Shown here one piece after another: positions 7,681-16,490 of a stretch of 64,000 nt of DNA. Position 1 is the first letter of the stretch; every line of letters begins with the position of its first letter. Made by a program: the position numbers and the translations under genes. Below the pieces are notes generated by a model. The model was not told the DNA's origin. It was given only the letters and a program-made list of their open reading frames with translations, and ran no database searches. The stretch spans positions 372,001-436,000 of the forward strand of contig NZ_OBMT01000001.1 in NCBI RefSeq assembly GCF_900217815.1, given 5' to 3'. Origin of the DNA: Rhodobacter maris (GTDB lineage Bacteria; Pseudomonadota; Alphaproteobacteria; Rhodobacterales; Rhodobacteraceae).

Positions 7681-8835
7681 ATGAAAAACGACGAGACGCC
7701 GATCACCCGGCAGAAGTTCATGGAAGAATTGCGCCGCTACCAGAAAGGCTCGGTCACGCGCCGCCACTTTCTGGGTGTGACCGGGCTCGGCACGGCAATG
7801 GCCGTTCTGGGCGGGGCCATGCCGATGCTGCACCCCGGCCGCGCTTTGGCCGGTGACATCGGCGACCGTGTCATCCTCGCCACCTGGCCGAACTACCACG
7901 ACCCGGAAAACTTCGAGATCTTCCGCGAGCAGACGGGCGCTGCGGTGCAGGTCAATGTTTTCGGCTCGAACGAGGAAATGCTCGCCAAGCTGCAGGCGGG
8001 CGGATCGGGCTGGGATGTGTTCGTGCCGACGAACTACACCATCACTACCTATGTCGAGGCCGATCTGATCGAACCGCTCGACCTGTCGAAACTGCCCAAT
8101 TACGACGCCTCTGCTTTCGAGGCGCGCTTTGCCGATGCGGGCACAGTGGGCGGCAAGCTCTATGCCGTGCCGAAAAACTGGGGCACCACGGGAATGTCGT
8201 GGGACTCGAGCAAGGCGAAGGCCCCCTTCACCAGCTGGAAAGAGTTTTTCGATGTCACGATGGGCGATTTCTCTGGTCGCACCATCGTGCATGATTATCA
8301 GCTCACCACCATCGGTAATGCGCTGAAATACTTCGGTTATTCCTTCAACTCGATCGACCCGAAGGAGCTTGCCGATGCCGAGAAACTGCTGATCGAGGTG
8401 AAGCCGCATCTCTTCGCCATCACGTCCGACTATCAACCGCCGATGCGCAATGGCGATGCCTGGCTTACCATGTGCTGGACCGGCGAGGGCAAACAGATGA
8501 ACCGCGACATGCCCGAGATCCAGTTCGCGCTGGGCAAGGAGGGCGGCGAGATCTGGTCGGATTACTATGCCGTGCCGAAGAATGCGCCGCATCGCGAGGC
8601 CGCCTATGCGCTGATCAACTTCCTGATCGACCCGCAGGTGAATGCGCGCGAGGCGCTGGCGCATGGCTTCCCGGTGGCAGATGCGCGCGTCAATGCGCTT
8701 CTGCCCGAGGAGCTTCTGAACGATCCGATCCTGCATCCGGCAGCCGACTTGCTCGACGCGCTCGAATTCGGCGCGGCGGCAACGCTCACCGATCCGAACC
8801 GCGCCGAGCTGATGGCACGCTTCAAATCGGCGTAA
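7681..8835 (+). CDS. ABC transporter binding protein, PotD/F-like, Tat-exported
   Basis: A 384-residue extracellular solute-binding protein of the spermidine/putrescine group. The long N-region has a twin-arginine motif (TRRHFLG, arginines 27-28), then a hydrophobic stretch and an ALA cleavage site near residue 57, so export is probably by Tat rather than Sec. The mature part begins with a strand (RVILATWPNYHDPE) typical of the family. AACAAGGGATC precedes the start. Its neighbours are the matching ATPase and permeases. The ligand cannot be assigned from sequence; polyamine is only the family default. Confidence 0.85.
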   Translation: MKNDETPITRQKFMEELRRYQKGSVTRRHFLGVTGLGTAMAVLGGAMPMLHPGRALAGDIGDRVILATWPNYHDPENFEIFREQTGAAVQVNVFGSNEEMLAKLQAGGSGWDVFVPTNYTITTYVEADLIEPLDLSKLPNYDASAFEARFADAGTVGGKLYAVPKNWGTTGMSWDSSKAKAPFTSWKEFFDVTMGDFSGRTIVHDYQLTTIGNALKYFGYSFNSIDPKELADAEKLLIEVKPHLFAITSDYQPPMRNGDAWLTMCWTGEGKQMNRDMPEIQFALGKEGGEIWSDYYAVPKNAPHREAAYALINFLIDPQVNAREALAHGFPVADARVNALLPEELLNDPILHPAADLLDALEFGAAATLTDPNRAELMARFKSA

Positions 8836-8845
8836 GGAGGGGGCG

Positions 8846-9703
8846 ATGGCGATCTCGCAACGCGCGGCGCGCGCGCTTCTGCTCGGCCCGGCAGGGCTCT
8901 GGTATGCGGGCCTTCTGGTCTTGCCGCTCGTTGTCGTCCTCGTCTATTCCTTTGGCGAAAGGGGGGCTGCGGGCGGTTACGCCCCGGCCTTCACCTTCGC
9001 GCAATATGCCAATCTCGGCGCGCGCTGGACGGCGTTTCAGAACACCCTCCTGCTCGCCCCCGCGGGCACGCTGGCGGCGCTTCTGATCGCCTATCCGCTC
9101 GCCTATTTCCTCGCCGTGCGGGTGCGCGAGCGCTGGCGTACGCTTCTGCTCGTGCTCGTGATCGTGCCGTTCTGGACCTCGATCCTCATTCGCAGCTACG
9201 CGTGGATCTTTTTGCTCGGGGGGCGCGGCATCCCGCATCTGCTGGCGGAACTCGGAATGGGCGACATCCGCCTCATCAACACACCCTTTGCCGTGCTTGT
9301 GGGCATTGTCTACGGTTATCTGCCGCTGATGGTCTTTCCGATCTATGTGAGCCTTGAAAAGCTCGACAAACGGCTTCTTGAGGCCGCGGGCGACCTTGGC
9401 GCACCGCCCTGGCGCAGCTTTCTGCAAATCACCCTGCCGCTCTCGCTGCCGGGCGTGGCCACCGGCTCGATGCTCGTCTTCATCCTGCTCATGGGGGAAT
9501 ATCTGATCCCGCAGATGCTCGGCGGCGGCAAGGTGTTCTTTGTCGGCAATGCGCTCGTCGATCTGTTCCTGCAATCGCGCAACTGGGCTTTCGGCTCGGC
9601 GATGTCGGTGACGCTCGTGGCCGTCATGCTCGTCACCGTCACGCTTTACATGCGCTTTCTCAAACGCATCGGCGCCGCGCGCGACGATGTCGGCCTGATG
9701 TGA
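8846..9703 (+). CDS. ABC transporter permease, PotB-like
   Basis: A 285-residue inner-membrane permease with about six membrane segments, a periplasmic loop after the first helix (residues about 33-60), and an EAA-type loop (LEAAGDLGAPPWRSF) for docking of the ATPase. GGAGG stands about six bases before the start. It is the first of two permeases in the operon, which pair as PotB and PotC do. The start lies ten bases after the end of the binding-protein gene. Confidence 0.87.
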   Translation: MAISQRAARALLLGPAGLWYAGLLVLPLVVVLVYSFGERGAAGGYAPAFTFAQYANLGARWTAFQNTLLLAPAGTLAALLIAYPLAYFLAVRVRERWRTLLLVLVIVPFWTSILIRSYAWIFLLGGRGIPHLLAELGMGDIRLINTPFAVLVGIVYGYLPLMVFPIYVSLEKLDKRLLEAAGDLGAPPWRSFLQITLPLSLPGVATGSMLVFILLMGEYLIPQMLGGGKVFFVGNALVDLFLQSRNWAFGSAMSVTLVAVMLVTVTLYMRFLKRIGAARDDVGLM

Positions 9704-9710
9704 GGGCGCG

Positions 9711-10517
9711 ATGAGACTTTACGCCCTCGCCGTCTATGCCTTCCTCTATCTGCCGATTGGCATCATCGCGCTTTTCAGCTTTTCGGCCGGGCGCAACGCA
9801 AGCCAGATGCAGGGGTTTTCGACCCAATGGTATGGCCGCGCGCTTTCCAACCCCTTCGTGATCGACGCGCTAAAGACATCGGCCGGGATCGCGCTCACCT
9901 CCGCCGTGCTCGCCAGCGTCTTCGGCACGCTCGCGGCGCTGGCGCTTTCGGGCATGAAGGGGCGGTGGCGCGCGCTCTTCGATGCGCTGATCTACATCGC
10001 CGTGATGATCCCGGGCATCGTGATCGGCATCGCCACGCTGATCGCTCTCGTCACTGTCTTCAATGCCCTCAATCCCTGGCTCGCGGCCGCAACCGGCTGG
10101 CAACTCTCGATGGGGGCGGGCTCGCTGGTCGCCGCGCATGGGCTCTTCACCATGTCGCTTGTGATCATCCTCGTGCGCGCGCGGATCGAAGGGATGGACC
10201 GGGCGTTGATCGAGGCATCGTCAGATCTCGGCGCGGGGCCGCTCGCCACCTTCCGGCAGGTGACGTTGCCACTGCTGGCGCCGGCGATCCTTGCTGGGTT
10301 CCTGCTCAGCTTCACCTTCAGTTTCGATGATTTCATCATCGCCTTTTTCGTCGCAGGGTCGGAGACGACGCTGCCGATCTACATCTTCTCGTCGATCCGG
10401 CGCGGAGTGACACCTGAAATCAATGCCATCGGCACGATGGTGATGGCGGCTTCGCTTTTGATGCTGGTGATCGCGCAGCTCACCCTGCGCCGCGGCGGGA
10501 CGCCCAAAGACCAATAG
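9711..10517 (+). CDS. ABC transporter permease, PotC-like
   Basis: A 268-residue partner permease with about six membrane helices. It opens with the PotC-like segment YAFLYLPIGIIALFSFS, and the EAA loop reads LIEASSDLGAGPLATFRQVTLP. The start is seven bases after the first permease. It forms the heterodimeric membrane channel with the preceding gene. The stop is followed after ten bases by a short-chain dehydrogenase in the same operon. Confidence 0.87.
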   Translation: MRLYALAVYAFLYLPIGIIALFSFSAGRNASQMQGFSTQWYGRALSNPFVIDALKTSAGIALTSAVLASVFGTLAALALSGMKGRWRALFDALIYIAVMIPGIVIGIATLIALVTVFNALNPWLAAATGWQLSMGAGSLVAAHGLFTMSLVIILVRARIEGMDRALIEASSDLGAGPLATFRQVTLPLLAPAILAGFLLSFTFSFDDFIIAFFVAGSETTLPIYIFSSIRRGVTPEINAIGTMVMAASLLMLVIAQLTLRRGGTPKDQ

Positions 10518-10527
10518 GAGACAGACT

Positions 10528-11292
10528 ATGACGGGGTGCTTGCAGGGGCGCGTTGCGCTGGTGACGGCGGCGGGCTCGGGGATCGGCCGCGCGGGCGCGC
10601 TGGCGATGGCGCGCGAGGGGGCGACGGTCATTGTCACCGATCTGAGCGCGGAGCTTGCCGCCGCGACCGCAGAAGCGATCACCGCGGCGGGGGGCGCAGC
10701 CGAGGGGGTTGCGCTCGATGCGCGCGATGATGTGGCGATCGCGGAAGCGGTGACGGATGTGTTGGCCCGGCATGGCCGGATCGACGTGCTTCACTCCCAT
10801 GCCGGGATCCAGATCCCCGGCAAGCTCGAAGAGGTGAGCGCCGCGCAGATGGACCTTGCCTGGGCGCTCAACGTGCGGGCGCATTTCGTGCTGGCGCAGG
10901 CGGTGGTGGTGCCGATGCGCGCGCAGGGCGGCGGCTCGGTGATCGTCACCGCCTCGAACTCGGGCTGTCAGTATGACCGCGGCATGATCTCCTATGCGAC
11001 GACCAAGCATGCTGCGGTGGCGATGGTGCGGCAGATGGCGGCCGATTACGCGCGCGAGAACATCCGCTTCAACGCGCTCTGCCCCGGCTTTGTCGATACG
11101 CCTTTCAATGCCGGGTTCGAGCGGCAGATGGGCGGGCGGGCAGCGCTCGAAGCCTATGTGGCGGAAACGATCCCGATGGGGCGCTGGGCCAGCACCGCGG
11201 AGATCGCCGAAGGCATCGTCTATCTCGCCTCGGAGCGCTCCTCCTTCGTGACGGGGCTTGCGCTCGTCATCGACGGCGGCGAGATCCTCTGA
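10528..11292 (+). CDS. Short-chain dehydrogenase/reductase, substrate unknown
   Basis: A 254-residue classical SDR. The cofactor loop TAAGSGIGRAGA (13-24) and an acidic residue after strand 2 (TDLSAE) suggest NAD(H). The catalytic serine lies in ITASNSG and the YxxxK pair is YATTK. The usual NNAG after strand 4 is replaced by HSHAG, a departure from the family. The C-terminus IDGGE is typical. It is ten bases downstream of the PotC-like permease and so probably oxidises the imported compound or a product of it. No more exact substrate can be read. Confidence 0.83.
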   Translation: MTGCLQGRVALVTAAGSGIGRAGALAMAREGATVIVTDLSAELAAATAEAITAAGGAAEGVALDARDDVAIAEAVTDVLARHGRIDVLHSHAGIQIPGKLEEVSAAQMDLAWALNVRAHFVLAQAVVVPMRAQGGGSVIVTASNSGCQYDRGMISYATTKHAAVAMVRQMAADYARENIRFNALCPGFVDTPFNAGFERQMGGRAALEAYVAETIPMGRWASTAEIAEGIVYLASERSSFVTGLALVIDGGEIL

Positions 11293-11308
11293 CAATTTCC
11301 TAAAAACA

Positions 11309-11325
11309 GCAGGTTCGGAACCTGC
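11309..11325 (+). terminator. Possible terminator of the ABC/SDR operon
   Basis: A 7-bp stem (GCAGGTT / AACCTGC) with a 3-nt loop starts 17 bases after the dehydrogenase stop. It is preceded by AAAAACA and followed only by TT, so termination strength is doubtful. The rest of the gap to 11509 shows no gene. Confidence 0.45.
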
Positions 11326-11509
11326 TTGGGGCACCCTGCCGGACCCTTTCGGGCGCGGGCGGCACGGCCCGCGGCGGCTGCAGCCCAAACCAGAGGGCGG
11401 GCGGAACCTCGGCCATAAGGGCGTGGAGGCGCCCTTCCTCTACACCTTAACCGGGCGCGAACACAGTTCACGCCCGGACCATGTCCCGGTCTCTCCGCGA
11501 GGTCGCGGA

Positions 11510-11839
11510 TCAGCCCTCGTCTTCGCTGCCCGCGACATCTGCGATGTCGTCGAGCGAGACATTGTCGTCTTCGTCATCCTCGAGCAGATCGTCGTCAAGG
11601 TCCACGTCGCCGCCGTCTTCGTCCAGATCGTCGTCGGCCAGATCATCAACGTCGATTTCGGCCTCGCGCGGCGCCACCTTGTCGGCCACCATCACACGGC
11701 CGCGACCCGCCGCGCTCAGGCTTTCGAGCGTGAAGCTGTTGCCGCACACCGGGCAGGTCATCGGATCTTTCGTCAGATCGTAAAACCGGCTCGCGCAATG
11801 CGGGCAGAGGCGCTTGACGCCCCATTCCTCTTTCGGCAT
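11510..11839 (-). CDS. TIGR02300 / FYDLN-acid domain protein
   Basis: A 109-residue protein with an N-terminal zinc-ribbon-like part (CPHC ... CPVC, residues 12-33) holding the FYDL motif, and a very acidic C-terminal half of Asp/Glu-rich repeats. This is a well-conserved but uncharacterised alphaproteobacterial family. The four cysteines suggest metal binding, and the acidic tail suggests contact with a basic partner such as a ribosomal or DNA-associated protein; both are inference. GGAGATTTCC precedes the start. It is divergent from the metallopeptidase gene. Confidence 0.88.
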   Translation of the reverse strand: MPKEEWGVKRLCPHCASRFYDLTKDPMTCPVCGNSFTLESLSAAGRGRVMVADKVAPREAEIDVDDLADDDLDEDGGDVDLDDDLLEDDEDDNVSLDDIADVAGSEDEG

Positions 11840-11943
11840 GGAAATCTCCTGGCAAGCTCTTAGGCACAGAGTCGCAGCCGATTGCCATAACCATTGCAGG
11901 GTGTCAAAGCCTTTTCGCGCCCATCGAGCGAAGCGTAACGAGA

Positions 11944-12666
11944 ATGAGCGAAAGTCCGATCCTGCTGCCCGAACTCTCCGGCGTCGCGCTGCATCTGCGC
12001 CGCTCCGCCCGGGCGCGACGATTCTCGCTCCGGGTCAGCCGTATCGACGGCAGCGTGACGCTGACGTTGCCAGCGCGCGCGCGGCTCGCCGATGCGCTCG
12101 CCTTTGCCCGGTCCCAAAGCGCCTGGCTTCAAGCCGCGCTTGAAAAACTGCCGCAGCGCCACTGCCCCGGCTTCGGCGACAGCCTGCCCTTCGAGGGACG
12201 CCTGTTGCGCATCGAGGCGGCGGCAACACGCGCGCCGCGGGTCGAGGGCGACCGGCTGTTGGTGCCCCCGGGCGAGGAGCGGCTCGGCGCCCGGCTCGAG
12301 ACCTTCCTCAAGCATTGCGCACGGCTGCGCCTGCAGGCGGCCTGCGAGCGGCACGCCCGCGCGCTCGGAAAACCGTTTCGGCGCATCACCCTGCGCGACA
12401 CCCGCTCGCGCTGGGGCTCCTGCGCGGCGGATGGCTCGCTCAGCTTCTCCTGGCGGCTGATCATGGCCCCTCCCGAAGTGCTCGATTACGTCGCCGCTCA
12501 TGAGGTGGCGCATCTGGCGGAGATGAACCATTCCCCCGCGTTCTGGGCGGTGGTGGCGCGGCTGATGCCCGATCATGCGCCGCACCGGGCCTGGCTGAAG
12601 CGGCATGGGGCGGAGCTGCAGGCAATCCGGCTGCGCCTGCGCGAGGGCGCGGCTGTGCCGCATTGA
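11944..12666 (+). CDS. YgjP-like (DUF45) M48-type metallopeptidase
   Basis: A 240-residue protein of the YgjP/WLM group. The C-terminal half has the zinc site HEVAH (about 184-188), a following MNHSPAFW block whose histidine should be the third ligand, and the RWGSCAADGSLSFSWRLIMAP block typical of the family. The N-terminal half (about 1-110) is the usual beta-rich domain. The biological role is not established. It is the gene just before the GntR-type regulator on the same strand, with 30 bases between them. Confidence 0.82.
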   Translation: MSESPILLPELSGVALHLRRSARARRFSLRVSRIDGSVTLTLPARARLADALAFARSQSAWLQAALEKLPQRHCPGFGDSLPFEGRLLRIEAAATRAPRVEGDRLLVPPGEERLGARLETFLKHCARLRLQAACERHARALGKPFRRITLRDTRSRWGSCAADGSLSFSWRLIMAPPEVLDYVAAHEVAHLAEMNHSPAFWAVVARLMPDHAPHRAWLKRHGAELQAIRLRLREGAAVPH

Positions 12667-12676
12667 CGGCGGAATG

Positions 12677-12692
12677 CTTTGTGATCACAAAG
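12677..12692 (+). promoter_or_regulatory. Candidate AkgR operator overlapping the akgR ribosome-binding site
   Basis: CTTTGTGATCACAAAG is a perfect 16-bp palindrome ending four bases before the regulator ATG (12697). Its right arm supplies the AAAGG that would act as ribosome-binding site. The 14-bp core TTTGTGATCACAAA recurs before sdhC and in two part-degenerate copies before sucC. The position suggests autorepression. Confidence 0.75.
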
Positions 12693-12696
12693 GCGC

Positions 12697-13356
12697 ATGA
12701 GCGACACCAGGCCCCGACCCGCCCCGCGCCCGGCCGACACGGCCGCGCATGACCGGCTTTACCGCGCGCTGCGCCAGCAGATCCTGGTCGGCGAGCTCGG
12801 CCCCGGTCAGGCGCTGACGCTGCGGGGCCTGGGCAAGCAGTTCGGCCTTTCGATGACCCCGGTGCGCGAGGCCTTGCGGCGGCTTGTGGCGGAGGGAGCG
12901 CTGACGCTGTCCTCTTCCGGCCGGGTGGCGACGCCTGAGCTCACCAACGAGCGCATTGAGGAGCTTGCGGCCCTGCGCGCGCTGATCGAGCCGGAGCTTG
13001 CTTCCCGCGCATTGCCACGAGCCCATCTTGCGCTGATCGACCGGCTCTCGGCCATCAACACCGCCAATGCCGAAGCGGTGGCGAAACGCGATTCGGTGGC
13101 CTATATCCGCACCAATCTGGAGTTTCACCGCACGCTTTACCTGCGCGCGCAAGCTCCTGCGATGCTGGCGGTGCTGGAGACGGTCTGGCTGCAACTGGGG
13201 CCGACGATGCGCGACCTGTATGAGCGCGTGCCGCGGGTCGAGCCGCCCCGTCATCACCGGCTCATTCTCGCCGCGTTGCGCGCGGGGGACGAGCCGGGGT
13301 TGAGGCTGGCGGTACGCACCGATGTTACGCAGGGGCTACGCCATCTGATCGGCTAG
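12697..13356 (+). CDS. akgR: GntR/FCD-family regulator, probable AkgR
   Basis: A 219-residue regulator. Residues 15-80 form a winged helix-turn-helix of GntR type (LRGLGKQFGLSMTPVREALRRL). Residues about 85-215 form an FCD effector domain, with N-x3-H in TNLEFH and a histidine in RHHRLI. The last family histidine seems replaced by aspartate (AVRTDVTQG). AkgR, known from Rhodobacter sphaeroides as a GntR-type activator of TCA-cycle genes, lies from memory next to sdh in that species, as here. The TTTGTGATCACAAA operators in this window support the call. The ATG at 12697 was chosen for the operator/ribosome-site overlap and family length. Confidence 0.7.
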   Translation: MSDTRPRPAPRPADTAAHDRLYRALRQQILVGELGPGQALTLRGLGKQFGLSMTPVREALRRLVAEGALTLSSSGRVATPELTNERIEELAALRALIEPELASRALPRAHLALIDRLSAINTANAEAVAKRDSVAYIRTNLEFHRTLYLRAQAPAMLAVLETVWLQLGPTMRDLYERVPRVEPPRHHRLILAALRAGDEPGLRLAVRTDVTQGLRHLIG

Positions 13357-13389
13357 AGACCCGAAAGCAGGCGCGAGCGCCAAACCGGC

Positions 13390-13554
13390 TCAGGCGGCGT
13401 AGTATTCGAACATTTGTTCGATCTCGGTTTCTTCGACCGCAGCCGCCGGGCCGCGCAGGGGCGTGTAATAGGCCCAAGCCGCTTCGAGGGCCGCCAGCGC
13501 TTCGGCTGCTTTGTCCTGTTCGGATTTCTTCCGGAAGGTAACGATCTTCGACAT
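13390..13554 (-). CDS. Small conserved-looking protein, 54 residues
   Basis: A short gene on the minus strand. The start MSKIVTFRKKSEQDKAAEAL is preceded by AGGAGAG six to seven bases upstream, a near-ideal ribosome-binding site. The N-terminus is basic (FRKK), the middle is an Ala/Glu helix (EALAALEAAWAYYTPL), and the C-terminus is acidic and aromatic (EETEIEQMFEYYAA). No membrane segment or signal peptide is seen. It lies between the sdh operon terminator and akgR. I do not recognise a family. Codon use and the strong ribosome site argue that it is real. Confidence 0.72.
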   Translation of the reverse strand: MSKIVTFRKKSEQDKAAEALAALEAAWAYYTPLRGPAAAVEETEIEQMFEYYAA

Positions 13555-13705
13555 GAAACTCTCCTAGTTACGCAAGCCTCCCGGAGAGCCTTATAAGCGA
13601 CATTCGGTCGCATCACCCCTGCTAATGCTGCAAATGCGGTATGCAATTTCTGCGCTGCGGCATTAACGGTAACACAAGCTTTTTGCAAACCTATGCGCCA
13701 TGACA

Positions 13706-13732
13706 AAAGGCCCCGGCACTGCCGGGGCCTTT
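13706..13732 (-). terminator. Rho-independent terminator of sdhCDAB
   Basis: A 12-bp stem (AAAGGCCCCGGC / GCCGGGGCCTTT) with a 3-nt loop lies 18 bases after the sdhB stop. Read on the minus strand it ends in TTTTG. The symmetry means it could act in both directions. Confidence 0.85.
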
Positions 13733-13749
13733 GCACGCGGCAAGCGCGC

Positions 13750-14529
13750 TCAGACGTGACGGCTGACCATCAGTTTCTTGATCTCGGCAATGGCTTTCGC
13801 CGGGTTCAGCCCTTTCGGGCAGGTCTTGGTGCAGTTCATGATCGTGTGGCAACGATAGAGCTTGAACGGGTCTTCGAGCGCATCGAGCCGTTCGCCCGTC
13901 GCCTCATCGCGGCTGTCGATGATCCAGCGATAGGCATGGAGCAGCGCCGCCGGGCCGAGGTAGCGATCCGAGTTCCACCAGTAGCTCGGGCAGGAGGTGG
14001 AGCAAGACGCGCACATCACGCATTCATAAAGCCCGTCGAGTTTCTTGCGATCCTCGATCGACTGGCGCCATTCCTTCTCGGGCCGGTTCGTCTTGGTTTG
14101 CAGGAACGGCATGATCGAGGCGTGCTGGGCGTAGAAATGCGTCAGATCGGGCACCAGATCCTTCACCACCGGCATATGCGGCAGCGGGTAGATGCGGACA
14201 TCGCCTCTCACCTCATCGAGCCCGTAGATGCAGGCGAGCGTGTTGATGCCGTCGATGTTCATCGCGCAGGAGCCGCAGATCCCCTCGCGGCAGGAGCGCC
14301 GGAAGGTCAGCGTCGGGTCGATCTCGTTCTTGATCTTCAAAAGCGCATCAAGAACCATCGGGCCGCAGCGGTCCATGTCGAGGAAATAGGTGTCCACCCG
14401 CGGGTTTTCGCCGGTGTCCGGATCCCAGCGGTAGATCATGAACTTGCGGACGTTCTTCGCGCCCTCGGGCCGCGGCCAGGTCTTGCCGACGCGGATCTTC
14501 GAATTCTTGGGAAGCGTGAACTGAACCAT
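13750..14529 (-). CDS. sdhB: Succinate dehydrogenase iron-sulfur subunit
   Basis: A 259-residue subunit of complex II that passes electrons from SdhA to quinone at the SdhCD anchor. It shows the three cysteine groups: CREGICGSC ([2Fe-2S]), [12 protein letters not shown] ([4Fe-4S]) and [17 protein letters not shown] ([3Fe-4S] and the last [4Fe-4S] ligand). Length and order match alphaproteobacterial SdhB. It is the last gene of sdhCDAB. A 143-bp spacer separates it from sdhA, and a strong terminator follows. Confidence 0.97.
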   Translation of the reverse strand: MVQFTLPKNSKIRVGKTWPRPEGAKNVRKFMIYRWDPDTGENPRVDTYFLDMDRCGPMVLDALLKIKNEIDPTLTFRRSCREGICGSCAMNIDGINTLACIYGLDEVRGDVRIYPLPHMPVVKDLVPDLTHFYAQHASIMPFLQTKTNRPEKEWRQSIEDRKKLDGLYECVMCASCSTSCPSYWWNSDRYLGPAALLHAYRWIIDSRDEATGERLDALEDPFKLYRCHTIMNCTKTCPKGLNPAKAIAEIKKLMVSRHV

Positions 14530-14672
14530 GGTTTATCCCTTCCAGTCGGTTCGGGCGAGACACGGCCGCGTCGGCAGGCGGCCGCATTGGCAGGACAGAG
14601 GGCGGCCGGGCAGGCCCGCGCAAGCGGAGAGAGGCCCCGCCGCGCAAAGCGCATATGCACCGGCCCGCGCCA

Positions 14673-16478
14673 TCAGAAGGTGCGCGCCTTGGGCGCGATC
14701 AGGCCAAGCGAGATGCCGCCTTCGGCTTCGGTGGTCAGCGGTTCGGTGATCACCGGACGATAGCTCAGATCGACCGTGTTGCCCTCGACACGCAGCACCG
14801 AATGCTTGCGCCAGCTGGCGTCGTCGCGCGTGGTGTGATCTTCCGAGGCATGGGCGCCGCGGCTCTCCTTGCGCGCCTCGGCGCCGACGATGGTGGCCAG
14901 CGCATTCGGCATCAGGTTGGTGAGTTCGAGCGTTTCCATCAGGTCGCTGTTCCAGATCAGCGAGCGGTCCGTGACCTTGAGGTCGGCCACTTTCGCGGCG
15001 ATCTCGGTCATCTTCGCCTTGCCTTCCGCCAGCGTCTTGTCGGTGCGGAACACCGCCGCATCGGCCTGCATGGTGCGCTGCATCTCAAGGCGCAACTCGG
15101 CCGTGGGGATGCGCCCCTTGGCATGGCGCAGGCCGTCGAACCGGTCAAAGCACTTGTCGACCGAGGCCTGATTGTAGGCCGCCGGGCGGGCTTTCGGGTC
15201 GACCACCTCGCCCGCACGGATGGCGGCAGCGCGGCCGAACACGACAAGATCGATCAGCGAGTTGGAGCCGAGCCGGTTCGCCCCGTGCACCGAGGCGCAC
15301 CCCGCCTCGCCCACGGCCATCAGGCCCGGTACGATCCCCGTCGGGTTCTCTGCGGTCGGGTTGAGCGCCTCGCCCCAGTAATTCGTCGGGATGCCGCCCA
15401 TGTTGTAGTGCACGGTCGGCAGCACCGGGATCGGCTCCTTGGTGACATCGACGCCGGCAAAGATCTTTGCCGATTCCGAGATCCCCGGCAGCCGCTCGGC
15501 CAGAGCTTCCTTCGGCAGGTGGCTGAGGTTGAGGTGGATGTGATCCTTGTGCTCGCCCACGCCGCGGCCCTCGCGGATCTCGAGCGTCATGCAGCGCGAA
15601 ACATAATCGCGCGGCGCGAGATCCTTGTAATGGGGCGCATAGCGTTCCATGAAGCGCTCGCCCTCGGCGTTGGTGAGGTAGCCGCCCTCTCCGCGCGCGC
15701 CCTCGGTGATCAGGCAACCCGAGCCATAGATCCCGGTCGGGTGGAACTGCACGAATTCCATGTCCTGCAGCGGCAGGCCCGCGCGCGCCACCATGCCACC
15801 CCCGTCGCCGGTGCAGGTGTGTGCCGAAGTGGCGGAGAAATAGGCGCGCCCATAGCCGCCCGTCGCCAGCACGACCATTTTCGCGTTGAAGACATGCATC
15901 GTGCCGTCATCGAGCTTCCAGCAGACCACGCCTTGACAGACGCCATCTTCCGACATGATCAGATCAAGCGCGAAATATTCGATGAAGAATTCCGCGTTGT
16001 TCTTGAGCGATTGGCCGTAAAGCGTGTGCAGGATCGCGTGACCGGTGCGGTCCGCTGCGGCGCAGGTGCGTTGCACCGGCGGGCCTTCGCCAAATTCGGT
16101 GGTATGGCCGCCGAACGGGCGCTGGTAGATCTTGCCCTCTTCGGTGCGCGAGAACGGCACGCCGTAATGCTCAAGCTCGTAAACCGCCGCCGGGGCGGAA
16201 CGGGCGAGATATTCCATCGCATCGGTGTCGCCCAGCCAATCCGAGCCTTTCACCGTGTCATACATGTGCCACTGCCAGCTGTCCGGGCCCATGTTGCCAA
16301 GCGAGGCGGCGATGCCGCCCTGCGCGGCAACGGTATGCGAGCGGGTCGGGAAGACCTTGGTCACGCAGGCGGTGCGCAGCCCCTGTTCGGCCATGCCCAG
16401 CGTGGCCCGCAGGCCAGCGCCACCGGCACCGACCACCACGACGTCGTAGTTATGCGTCTCGTAAGTGTAGGAAGCCAT
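14673..16478 (-). CDS. sdhA: Succinate dehydrogenase flavoprotein subunit
   Basis: A 601-residue flavoprotein that oxidises succinate to fumarate on the cytoplasmic face of complex II. The N-terminal dinucleotide fold [12 protein letters not shown] (15-26) is followed by the [11 protein letters not shown] motif, whose histidine carries the covalent FAD, and by the HPTGIYGSG and RGEGGYL active-site blocks. The start [13 protein letters not shown] is the family standard. It lies 12 bases after sdhD in the operon. Confidence 0.97.
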   Translation of the reverse strand: MASYTYETHNYDVVVVGAGGAGLRATLGMAEQGLRTACVTKVFPTRSHTVAAQGGIAASLGNMGPDSWQWHMYDTVKGSDWLGDTDAMEYLARSAPAAVYELEHYGVPFSRTEEGKIYQRPFGGHTTEFGEGPPVQRTCAAADRTGHAILHTLYGQSLKNNAEFFIEYFALDLIMSEDGVCQGVVCWKLDDGTMHVFNAKMVVLATGGYGRAYFSATSAHTCTGDGGGMVARAGLPLQDMEFVQFHPTGIYGSGCLITEGARGEGGYLTNAEGERFMERYAPHYKDLAPRDYVSRCMTLEIREGRGVGEHKDHIHLNLSHLPKEALAERLPGISESAKIFAGVDVTKEPIPVLPTVHYNMGGIPTNYWGEALNPTAENPTGIVPGLMAVGEAGCASVHGANRLGSNSLIDLVVFGRAAAIRAGEVVDPKARPAAYNQASVDKCFDRFDGLRHAKGRIPTAELRLEMQRTMQADAAVFRTDKTLAEGKAKMTEIAAKVADLKVTDRSLIWNSDLMETLELTNLMPNALATIVGAEARKESRGAHASEDHTTRDDASWRKHSVLRVEGNTVDLSYRPVITEPLTTEAEGGISLGLIAPKARTF

Positions 16479-16490
16479 CTGTCCTGCCTC

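Noticed and set aside
11309-11325. GCAGGTT-CGG-AACCTGC as part of a tRNA
   Set aside because: No acceptor stem, D-arm or anticodon arm can be built around it; it is a simple hairpin.
14530-14672. Possible small gene between sdhA and sdhB
   Set aside because: The only open frame runs into sdhB out of frame, is Arg/Pro/Ala-rich and has no ribosome site.
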